A stretch of DNA of 64,000 nt from Pseudevernia furfuracea (lineage: Eukaryota; Ascomycota; Lecanoromycetes; Lecanorales; Parmeliaceae), in assembly GCA_022315425.1 (NCBI GenBank), contig JAIUPT010000016.1, positions 434,001 through 498,000 of the forward strand. Direction: 5' to 3'. The position numbers and the translations under genes are program-made. The notes under the pieces were generated by a model, which saw only the letters and a list, made by a program, of their open reading frames with translations, made no database searches and was not told where the DNA came from. This document shows positions 34,943-44,173 of the stretch, piece after piece (position 1 is the first letter of the stretch; every line of letters begins with the position of its first letter).

Positions 34943-35655
34943 TAATATTAGAAAAAGTATAAGACGATCGAGAAGATAAATCGACGAGCGTTAAAAGAGT
35001 TTAAAAAGATAATAAAAGTAAAATATTTCTCGATATTAAATAGCGTCGATAACTTTATAATTAAGAAAAGTATAAGACGATCGAAAAGATAAATCGATAA
35101 GTGTTAAAAGAATATAAGAAGATATTAAGAATAAAGTATTTCTCGACATTAAATATCGTTAATAATTTAACACTAATGCTTCGATATTAGAGAAAATATA
35201 AGACGATCGAGAAGATAAATTAAGAAGTATTAAAAGAGAGAGAAAAGATGTTAAGAATAGAGTATCTTAACATATTAATTAGCGTTAATAATCTATTATT
35301 GATACTTCGATATTAAGAGAAGTATAAGACGATCGAGAAGATAAATCGACGAGCGTTAAAAGAGTTTAAGAAGATGTTAAGAGTAGAGCATTTCGCTATA
35401 TTAATCAACGTCAATAATCTAATATAGATGCTTTAAGCTTAAGAAAAGTATAAGACGATTAAGAAGATAAATCGACGAGTGTTAATAAAAAGAGAAAAGA
35501 TGCTAAGAGTGAAGCATTTCTCGATATTGATTAACGTCGATAATTTATTATCGATGCTTTAGTATTAGAGAAAGTATAAGATAATCGAGAAGATAAATCG
35601 ACGAGCGCTAATAAAAAGAGAGAAGATATTAAGAATAAAGTATTTTAACTTAAAT
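34943..35655 (+). repeat. 126-bp tandem repeat = mutated TPR units
   Basis: TATAAGACGATCGA and variants recur at about 34958, 35071, 35197, 35323, 35448 and 35574: spacing 125-126 bp, apart from a 113-bp first interval caused by a deletion. In frame the units read KYKTIEKINRRALKE...VEHFSILISVNNL with LRYQ-type ends, the 42-residue TPR of kinesin-light-chain/fungal NLR type. Gln codons at the unit ends are mostly TAG or TAA. The array belongs to the NLR pseudogene. Confidence 0.85.
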
Positions 35656-36570
35656 AGCGTTTACTATTTTATTTATCTATTTCACACTTAATAATAATAT
35701 AATAATATATTTATTCTTAATCTTAGAGCTTTCGTAGACTTTTTAAAGACGTTAAATTTAAACTATTTTATAATATAGAACTACTCGTAGCTTTATATTT
35801 TTATAATTATTAAAATAAAAGATTAGAATATAAATATCTAATACTTTAGACTAGAGTCTAATTTTTAATGCTATACGCGAATTAATTAGATTTCGAATAT
35901 TATTAACACTACTAGCGCAAAGTTGACGTCTATTATACTTATATTTAAAACGCAAAGACGTTAATGTTGCTTCTAACAGCGATCTTACGCGTAGCTACTC
36001 TTAAGAGAGATATATATAAGTTACTAAGACGAGAAAAAGAGCGTCGAAAGCTAAACGTTTCGATATATTAGATAGTAATAAATATTCTTATATAGCTCGC
36101 GCAATTTCCTTATAAAATTACTAATTAAATAAAGAGTATTAACAGATCTATTTTCGAAGAAAATATATATAATATAAATTAACTATAATCTCTTTTCTAG
36201 TTTTATATCACTGTAGTATATCGAGAATTAGCTTAAAAGAATTCATAATCGATAACTAATTCTTTGATAACTAGTCGTGTTAATACTCTTCTTTTATGAC
36301 TCTTTCTTATATTAGAATCGTACTAATTTCAATTCGACTATAGAATAACGAGACGAGATCTAGACGAAGTAAGAAAGAGAATATTTAAAAGATGATCGTA
36401 GAAGAATAAAAGCTCAGATATAATATATCTAATAACAATAAGAATATAATATAATCTTATTCACGTCTTTTATAACATAGACATATGATCTATTATCTTT
36501 TATCTTAAGTCTTAGATTAGTAACATATTATAGAATCGACTATCTAATAATAATATTCGTCTAGACTCGT
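35656..36570. other. AT-rich desert after the NLR
   Basis: RIP-like composition, no recognised coding trace. A further TPR or the gene's 3' flank could be hidden in the first 100 bp. Confidence 0.5.
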
Positions 36571-37083
36571 AGATCCGAGCACTTTTTTCTCTCTGATGTT
36601 GTAGACATTGAAGATCCTGCTCATTGACTCATCTCCATCCGTCAGGCGTTTCATCATCATCGAAATGTTTCGAGAATATGAGGACTTGATTCTCTTTGGG
36701 TGAGACGAATGCGTGCGAAGCAGCAGTTGAATTATCGCGTATCAGGGCGGGCGTAAGAGGCTAATTATCGGACATGCTTTTAATAAGCCGCTCGAAGCAT
36801 TCACAAGGGTCTATAGATTTCTATTTTCACCTGCCACCTTCCGAAACATCAATTCCGATGCATTAGGATCCCCTTTTGATTTCAGATCGACAGCATCTTG
36901 ACTTGTACTCAACTACCTATGTGAGACAACTGGGGTCGTATGTTTGGTAGCAAGCTGCTGCGAACAGTCCACCTAAGATGCTAAGGAAAGTGAGGTGGCT
37001 GGTTGATTGAAGCGAGATTATGAAATACGCGTTAATGTCAACTGCAATCCTTATGATATCCTAATGCATGATGAACACTAGAG
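36571..37083. other. GC-balanced flank downstream of the DUF3435-like fragment
   Basis: Short minus-strand coding-like pieces (for example FSKHFDDDETPDGWR near 36630-36680) stopped by TGA. They could be the decayed end of a neighbouring gene; not assigned. Confidence 0.35.
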
Positions 37084-37860
37084 TCAGCCAAACTCGATAC
37101 CCAACCGAAGCACTTGCATGATGTCGCTTTTGAAAACAGTTGCAGACAGACGAGCTGTACACCAGGGTCGATGCCGATTAATAGGTGTTTTATGTACCAA
37201 TGCCGCATGATTCTGCAAGTGCATTGTGCCGTTCAAGGTAACGTTGCAACTGGGATGCGGACATGCAATCGGCTGATGGTCCGAATGGTGGCGAAGGTGC
37301 TTACGATGGAAGTGCTTCTTGAGGTCGCCGCGACTAGCGAAAGTCTTCAGGCGATCAGGTGTCGATAGCTCTTCATTACCGAGGCAGAAGATGCACTGAA
37401 TAGCTTTGCATTCAATAGGGAGGGTTTCTGACAGAGTCGGCGGCAGAGAGACCGACGATGAGGTCTGTACCTCTTTAACCTGAATGTCAGCTTTGCAGCG
37501 ACGGAAGCCTTGGTTTTTCTGCTTCTTGTAAAGTGCAATCAACGCATTGATAGCTGCCGCTCGCCGTTGGCACTCCTCTTCGGTAGATGATGTGGCGAAG
37601 GTAAAAAGCGCGTCGATGGCCTGGACCCTTTCCGCGAAGATATATTCTACTACCTGAAGATTTTCCTGTTCTGCGACCGGCAATCCCTTCAGTTGGTGTT
37701 GAATGTCGATTACTGACTGTTCCTTCTTATATCTTTTCTTGACCTCTGCTAACAGAGTCTTCTTATGCCGCCGTCTTAGATTACGATGAGCTTGATAGGT
37801 CTGTCGATAATGATTATATAAGGGGGTCTCTTTCGCGATCACACGTTGCTCGAAAAGATC
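37084..37860 (-). pseudogene. C-terminal part of a DUF3435/FluG-type protein with zinc finger
   Basis: Open frame of 252 residues, extending a few codons upstream (VDKNDLFEQRVIAKE). It has a basic helical start and the block LKGLPVAEQENLQVVEYIFAERV. ALFTFATSSTEEECQRRAAAI follows, as does a finger-like region with Cys pairs (CIFCLG), HFHRKHLRHH and a second CPHPSC..HLQNHAALVH finger. I associate this arrangement with fungal DUF3435/FluG-domain proteins, a group that includes tyrosine recombinases. The N-terminal recombinase part is missing: upstream sequence is AT-rich and stopped. Start codon is therefore nominal. Function is lost or unknown. Confidence 0.6.
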
Positions 37861-38189
37861 GTTCTTATCGACTTTATATTACGATAAAGAAGAAGAGTGT
37901 TCTTAAATATAATAATAGTTTTATATATAACTTTCTACGACAATCTTGATCTTACTAAGTAAAAGTTATAAAACTTATACGTAAAATATTAGAAGTTATA
38001 AATATAATAATTTAATTAAAAAAAACTTAATTAAAGTAAGTATAATTATTAAAAATATCGAAAATAATCTTTAATACTAGTTAAAGATAAAAGAAAGTTT
38101 TTAACTTTTATTCTTTGATTTATAACATTTTTTACGATTTATATTCATCTTTTAATTATGCGCTCGCTAAAGCATCAATTTAGATATAT

Positions 38190-38960
38190 AAAGTAATGTT
38201 GGGTTTAGCTTTAGTCCAGCCCAGAGCATTTCCAGAAGGGCCTTTAGCTCTTTTGCTTCTACAGACTTCAAAGTGAGAACACAACTTCTTTCTAAACGGA
38301 ATGCGTGCATTATTCAGACGCTTGAAGGTCATTCAGATACGATCATAAACGTGGTTTTCTCGCTCGACGAGTCAACAATAGCATCAGGCTCAAAAGATAA
38401 CACGGTACGGGTGTGGGGACGTACAGACGGACCAGTGTTTAGTACACGCTCGAAGGCCATTCAGATGAGGTCAACAGCGTGGTCTTCTCGCCCGACGGGT
38501 CACGAGTAGCATCAGGCTCATATGATAAGACAGTACGAGTATGGGATGTTGTCAGTCAGCATGACAGAGTGAGTCTGCTATGACAGAGGAAACAAGCTTT
38601 CAATTAGACTATCATCTTCAGTGATGATAGCTCACAGATTGTGGTAGATGGCGCTCCGTTGTCTATAGTATCTCGACTATCATTATTACCCAGTACCACA
38701 GCAAGATCGCTCAGGTCTCGTTCAAATATACCTATCTATCAACATGATGGGAATTAGCAACGATTGAGTCATTTGGTCTTTCTCAGAGGATCCTATGTCC
38801 TGTTATCGTATTGAGGTTCTACGGCTCGGATAAGTCTCTTTTATATACATTGTATGTGGTAAATACTCAATGGCGGTGCTATAATCAATGGAGACTGGTC
38901 TGGAAGATGGATTGGGAACAGTTCCCTGTCCTTGTTTAACACTATTCTATAAACTACGAT
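38190..38960 (+). pseudogene. WD40 tail of a NACHT-type NLR, decayed
   Basis: A linker (FSPAQSISRRAF) typical of the segment before WD repeats is followed by two WD40 repeats. The first (38303-38430) reads TLEGHSDTIINVVFSLDES..ASGSKDNTVRVW. The second (38444-38560), after a one-base shift and a TAG at a Gln codon, reads TLEGHSDEVNSVVFSPDGS..ASGSYDKTVRVWDV. About 300 bp more of the C-terminal tail (VDGAPLSIVS, IPIYQHDGN) is readable with stops. The NACHT part is absent; AT-rich DNA precedes it. Confidence 0.82.
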
Positions 38961-39423
38961 ACTTCTAATTACTAGTGAAAGGCGTTACTCTGCAAGAATT
39001 GCGTCTTAGTATAACACTGCAGGCTTGCTTCCTCTGTAGTGACCTCCTCGCTCTCGTATTCCTAATTATAGGCACTCTCTACGTCTTTCAGAGACTCGTT
39101 GGATTTCTCTTTGCCGTCGCAGAGGCGATTCAAGACACGAATCTTGGCTTGACACGTTATAGAGGTGTAAAGCGGTAGGTACATCTAGCTACTGCTGTAA
39201 GATATTTATTTGAGAGAAAGGGTTGTTGAGTTACCTACGTCATATCGCGATGTAGAGCGTGTTTTTGGAATTTTGTAACTTCATTATGAACTCATTCATG
39301 GTGTATCTATCTCCAGGGCAGATACCAACCGACATTGCATTGCACCTGGTTATGTCTGTCTCAATGAGCCAGCACCTTTCCATCAACCTCACGATGGCAC
39401 GATCCAGAAAGGCCCACCTGCCA
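38961..39423. other. intergenic
   Basis: A hydrophobic 67-codon frame (38975-39178) without motifs. Otherwise this is the 3' flank of the minus-strand gene ending at 39424. Confidence 0.4.
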
Positions 39424-41109
39424 TCAACGATCCCTGCCCTCGTGTCCTGCAATCTCTCTCTTCTGCTCCTTCAAGCTTGTCTTCCGATCAGAGCTGATAC
39501 CCCACTCCAAGACGTTATGTATATGACGCCGAAATGCCTGCAAATGATCTGCATTGGACATCAAATAGCCGTGGACAAGATTCATATGGTAGATTTTGCC
39601 TTCGGGGCGGTGCTCAATCCAGTGAACGTGCAAATTAGCCATTTGCGGTACCCAGCTGCAAGTGAAGACGAACGAGTTGAGATCGGCACCGCAGTCTTTT
39701 TGGTTAGTCTCGTTCGCCTGCTGGGGTGATGCGATGGCATTGATTGTAGCATCAGCAGCGATAACAGAAGTATCGCTCGTAGTAGGGTCGCCAGCGGTGG
39801 CAAGGTCGGTAGTAAAAGCGTTAGTATACACGGCATCATCCTTGAGCTGAGGCGGAAGAAGCTCGAGCTTGCGTTGGGCCATGCATCTCAGGGCTTCGAT
39901 CGCCGCGGCCATTGAAGCCCCAGACCGTACGGACTGATTCTCCGCTGCTTCAATACTGTGCTGAGAGCCCTTATTATCCACCGAGAAAAATGGGTGTTCA
40001 ATCTCTGGCGCGACTCCTATCAGAGCTTTCGCATCATTGCTCAGCATTGGCTCATCGGGAGGTGGGTAAAGCGCGTGTTTGAGGCCAAACACGACATCGG
40101 GCTTCGCATTGGTGACACCTTGCTTGGCGGCTTGTGCGGGTGATGTGCGGAGAGGAAGACTGCCCTGAACAAACAGACAATCTTCGCGTCTGTCGAGACC
40201 ATCTTCTGTCCAGTCCTTGGCCGTATAGATGATCTCGTCTTGGAATGTGCGCTTTCGTGTTGTAACAGACCTCCCATCTTTTAGTATCAGTGGGATTTGT
40301 CCAGCGAAATACGTCTTTTCATCTCTGGTCGCATTCTCCGCTCTCCAGCTGTTGCATGCCTTGATTGACTCGATGCGCATCGCTGAGCCCCTGTCCGCAA
40401 ATACAATTCCGTCTATTTTGGCTTTGAATTCCGGATACCTGTCGTAGGACTCTTCATGTCCGAACCATAATCCATGCTCTGCCATAGCAACGCGTGCATT
40501 ATGTTCGTTGGGTGTCTGTTTGGTATTGGAGGAGGAGGAGAGAGTGCCGGTGACAGGGCGAGAGGCAGCTTCGTATGAACTGATGGTTGGGTCTGTTTGC
40601 GGTGTCATGGAAGGCTTTGGGCAAGATTGTGTCAGCGTCATAATAGAGTCAGCCAATGACTTTCACACTTTACTCACATTGACCTTGATCCTGGCTCGCT
40701 TCGCCACCGACGGAGAAGGCGTACTTAACATATTGAGTGGTACCTCAGTAAGAGTTGTATTGGTGCGAGGACAGTAAAGAGGTGAGTGCTTTCGTGGACG
40801 TTTCCGGGTGATTCTGGTTGGGGTGACTGGAGTTTCGAAGTCTTGGCAAGTATTATCATGTACTTCAGCTAGCCAGGCGACAATGCCTGAAGACGTGTGT
40901 TGACACCTTGGCGCCGAGATATCCAAGTCTCTCGGGCATTCAATACTGTCATATGTTTGTCTCCTTCTGTGAATTTCCTCACCTTGGTCATGGATTGCTA
41001 GGGTCAATGTGGATTTGTCGGGTGGTGCGGTGTAAAGATGGTGAGCATTTCGATACCGTTCAGAAATTAAGATGTTTAACTGATCACTATTCGATATTGT
41101 TAAGGACAT
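39424..41109 (-). CDS. PD-(D/E)XK nuclease-like protein (DUF7924-like)
   Basis: Two exons, 40678-41109 and 39424-40614, with a 63-bp intron at 40615-40677 (GTGAGT donor, GCTGAC branch, AAAG acceptor, phase 0). Product about 540 residues. The N-terminal 180 residues are basic, Pro/Thr-rich and disordered (RKRPRKHSP). The C-terminal domain has PDVVFGLKHA and the core HPFFSVDNKGSQHSIEAAENQ, which matches the D-x(n)-(D/E)xK plus Q pattern of restriction-endonuclease-like folds, here as D-N-K. Similar proteins are common in fungi with no proven role; nuclease activity is inference. The frame is intact although its neighbours are decayed. Confidence 0.68.
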
Positions 41110-41791
41110 AGCGTCACCGATGACTATACGTTCTCTATAGACGAATAGGTGTAGATGGTCGTTCTATATATTCTTATCTATAATACGCTCACCACTCAAA
41201 GCCGATGTTTAACCGGTTGAAGAGGCAACATGACGAAACCCTAACCCTAAACCCTTACGAAGGTTGACACATAAGAAAAGGGAAAGCACCGCAACACCAT
41301 TATACCAGCGCCAATAGGAATCGAACCTATTACAACTACTAAACCAACTCCAACGACATAAAGTCCCGCACATGCGCTAGTAGTAGCCCTAACCATATAT
41401 TCGGAAGGCAGCCCTATAGCTGGGGACCTTAGAAATTTCTCTTGCATAGGTGGAACATATCGACTTCTTTCGAGCCTGATAGGGGGGTATAGGCTCAAAT
41501 TGGGCTCAGGCCGAGGGTATCTCCAAATCAGTTCTAAGCGCATCGTCTAGGCAACGCTCGAGGTGGGGCGATATTCGACGGTTGAACCCTTGTCTTGACA
41601 TGTGCGAGACTTTATGTGTCAACCTCCGTACAAGGTCAATAATCTGTCAAAATATCAGGATACCGAGAGTGATGAGGATAATGAATAATTTATTTTATCT
41701 CAGAACTCTTCTGAGGGGTGGCTTTGACCCCATAGAAACTGAGTAATATTGCCAACATGCAGGTGACGATGAAAGCTTCGTGTCCTCCTGG
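41110..41791. other. intergenic with a telomere-like motif
   Basis: Contains CCCTAACCCTAAACCC at 41238-41253, two adjacent units of the fungal telomere repeat plus part of a third. A 98-codon minus frame (41247-41543) with a hydrophobic end has no motif and is not called. Confidence 0.45.
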
Positions 41792-42265
41792 CTAAAAGGG
41801 AGGGGGACCATTCTCCGAGCATGGCGCTCTGATATTCTTGGCTTGAGCAGGATTGGGCAAAGGGTTTACCTCTCGAGACCCTGAACTACAGAGCTCACGT
41901 GTACGAAATGTTTTCTCTTCGCCGCCAGAATCTGTCTCTGTACTTGTACGACGCCGTTTCCGAGACCGTTGTGAAAATTCCAACCATGTCGACAGTCCTT
42001 TCTCTGAAGTCAGTCACTGCAGAATCTAATCGACGTGAAAATCATACCTTGTTCTTTCAAATGTCGTTGCAGATCCACGGTCGCGTCATTCGTTAAGTCC
42101 TTCTTGGTCTTCTTGACCAAGTATTCCATATGTTCCTTAGGACATTTTCTATTTTTTCTCGCTAAGAGCTTGCAGTCATTCAAATGCTTATCGAACCGAC
42201 GGAGTTGCAAAAAGGGTTTGTCGCAAAAGCAGCATTGCTTAGGACTTTTATGATCTAGTCGATAT
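41792..42265 (-). pseudogene. C2HC-finger gene fragment, two exons visible
   Basis: Exon 42048-42265 carries one C2HC-type finger (CCFCDKPF..LRRFDKHLNDC) and a Lys-rich helix. A short 44-bp intron (42004-42047, GTATGA donor, GTGACTGAC branch, TTCAG acceptor) keeps phase into 41792-42003. That exon encodes a basic, Ser-rich tail (WLEFSQRSRKRRRTS) ending in PPPF. Upstream of 42250 the frame meets a stop (TAA) and a possible acceptor (ACTAG), so either a first exon lies further right or the gene is truncated. Probably a nuclear DNA-binding protein or part of one. Confidence 0.5.
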
Positions 42266-42269
42266 TAGT

Positions 42270-43200
42270 CTTGCCGTATGTTCGCTTGCACGGAGACATA
42301 CGCTCTTTGATTCAATGCCGTCGTAGATTATCCTTTCTGATATATATCTTGTTTTTTCTGTCAACGCAGTTCGGGCTGAGGCATTCATAGACAGTCTTGC
42401 TAGAATCATCGCGCTAATTTCAGACGATATGTTCTTGACTTGTTTTCATCGATGTCTTTTAAACTCGAAGAGTACAAATTGTTTCTTTATATAACAAGAC
42501 AGACGTATATAATTTATCGATTAATCTCTAAGTGAAAACCCTCGAAGAGAACATCGAAAGATAGACTTATTATTGAACTTTGCTGCTGATCAGCGCGAAG
42601 GGATCAGCTACGTGATATTCGTAATATTTCGATCTCGTACGACTAAGATCTCAAGTCTTCTTTAACAGAATAAGCCTTTTCAACGCAGCACTAATCCCCT
42701 CAAAAAGCGTCATATATATCGAAGCCTGGTTGCCGACCGAGATTTTAATACAAGGCAACAGATAATACCGAAATCTCAGCTAGTTGGTGTTCGTTAACTG
42801 CTTGATCAGCCTCACGTAACAGACTTCGTTTAAAAAGTGTTTTATCGACTTTCGTTATCGTTAAGAATGTCGACACAACATAATAAGCATCACAACATAG
42901 TCGTCATGATATCGTACGTGAAACATTCCCGGACTTCTTAAAAAGCGTCAGAGTGCCTCAGTCTATTAAGATGAATGCTATTTAGATAAATCCTCTGGCC
43001 GAAAAATTTCCGCCGCGGTCCATTGAACCAAAAACCGGGTTACGGTTACCGCGGCTGTCAGGCCCATGAGGAGTATTCCCCTGAAAGCGTCCATCTTCTT
43101 TTTGTCTCTAGATCAGCCTAGGTGAACATAAGTCCCTCGCGCCTTTCGCTCCTTCCTATATTGCGTTTTATGCAGCCTTATGAGGTGCAAGATAATTAAC
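42270..43200. other. intergenic
   Basis: Moderately AT-rich, no gene. A GC-rich patch near 43010-43060 (GCCGCGG, GCGGCTG) stands out, but nothing was recognised. Confidence 0.5.
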
Positions 43201-43238
43201 TCTCAGCCGCCGTTAGCGGCACCTCAGTCGACAACGCC

Positions 43239-43601
43239 GTGGCAGTTGTTCGTTCTCTTGTCGACGAGCTCGGCGCAGCTGCGCTCTACATGTCTTTCGA
43301 AGTAAATGATTTGGCTTCTTCGAGCCTTATCGTCGCTTCGACTCAGGCTGTAGTCAACAGTCTGCAAATCAAAGAGAAAGGTGTCATCTCAGCTACGAGC
43401 ACGGGAAACGATACGGTGAGCGCGACCGTCACGCCGACAGGTACGAGTATATTAGGCACAGAGAATACTGGGGGTTGCTCGTCTGCGAGGACTGGGACCG
43501 TGACGATTATTGAGTTTATTGAGTTTACGGGTGATATCGATAGTAGAGACGACCTGTCTATAACTGCTTTCGAATTTGTTGAGTGTGGCAGTCCTTGCTG
43601 A
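43239..43601 (+). CDS. Ser/Thr-rich small protein fragment, uncertain
   Basis: 120-codon frame starting ATG 43239 and open upstream to about 43200. It is alternately helical and Thr/Ser-rich (ISATSTGNDTVSATVTPTG), ending with paired Cys. The helical half recalls small secreted surface-binding proteins of ascomycetes, but no signal peptide is visible. It could be a fragment with a missing first exon, or not a gene. Confidence 0.3.
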   Translation: MAVVRSLVDELGAAALYMSFEVNDLASSSLIVASTQAVVNSLQIKEKGVISATSTGNDTVSATVTPTGTSILGTENTGGCSSARTGTVTIIEFIEFTGDIDSRDDLSITAFEFVECGSPC

Positions 43602-44173
43602 GGCGTTTTGATATTCTCTTGTTTTTCTTTCACGGCTCAGTATCAATTAGTAGTTCTCTCAAAGAAAGTTTTGACGCATGAGTGCGTTGCATAAAGCGAT
43701 TGGACGCTTTTTGCAGAAGCTATTGAAAGTAGCCTAAGAAAAAAACGTAGTTTCGTGCAAAGATTTACAACCAGATCACCACATACGTTGACACTCGTAT
43801 CGGCTATAGCTTATCTGGCTTTATTTGTACTGCGCAGACAGATCGTTGGAATGTGTAATTAGCCGAATCTGGCGACTCAATTAATGTAACGAATTTAGAT
43901 CCTAATCGCGCTGTCAATGATAGAGACAGCCTCAGTGTGACATGCAAGGTATTAGATATCATGAACGAATCGCTTCTTGTTAGACTGTCGATAGTCACTA
44001 CGAACATCCGCAAGTGATCTCCGCCTATGTCAGATCCTGCGAATGGATTGTATGTGAAGGTCAAAAACACATCTAAAACCGGACTCGTGCATTAATCCCT
44101 CAAAGGATACACGTACGCACACGCGAAAAGGATCATCAGCGCTGATTCAACACTAGCTCTCCCTCACATAGCT
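43602..44173. other. intergenic
   Basis: Contains an 88-codon minus frame (43804-44070) without motifs. Otherwise this is the 3' flank of the propeller gene. Confidence 0.45.

Larger units (their letters stand above)
30030..35655 (+). pseudogene. RIP-inactivated NLR: PNP_UDP - NB-ARC - TPR, split by an LTR element
   Basis: Plus-strand gene in two parts, 30030-32283 and 34568-35655. Part 1 opens with a PNP_UDP_1-type domain: YIVIVYLSKERYDIV, KDMLRSFEFI, NIRLDDIVID (family: IRLGDIVV), CFKIKAIEL (FEMEAAGL) and IYNYSN (CDYS). An NB-ARC region follows: a decayed P-loop near 31361-31390, then IVIEYAYRF, LIILNNV, SLLVTI, and a FFDRQGI-like box near 32140. Part 2 resumes at the conserved HRLVQ-like block, then YREVLLYNVE and six TPR units. 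Nearly all stops are TAA/TAG/TGA at Gln or Trp positions. Fungal NLRs of this build act in non-self recognition and cell death. The domain calls are my reading of mutated frames; the match runs over more than 900 codons in the right order. Confidence 0.85.

Noticed and set aside
34943..35655. CRISPR-like or satellite array
   Set aside because: The units are contiguous 126-bp coding repeats (TPR), without spacers, in a eukaryotic sequence.
34943..35655. WD40 repeats as the origin of the 126-bp units
   Set aside because: WD repeats are also about 42 residues, but no frame gives GH/WD signatures, whereas one plus-strand frame gives clear TPR helices in all units.
41295..41370. tRNA-like segment with a T-arm GGTTCGATTCC on the minus strand
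   Set aside because: Only the T-arm fits. The acceptor stem pairs at about 5 of 7 positions and no D- or anticodon arm can be drawn.
41247..41543. possible mitochondrial DNA insertion or ATP9-like hydrophobic frame
   Set aside because: The Gly-rich hydrophobic end does not match subunit c, and base composition is not that of fungal mtDNA.
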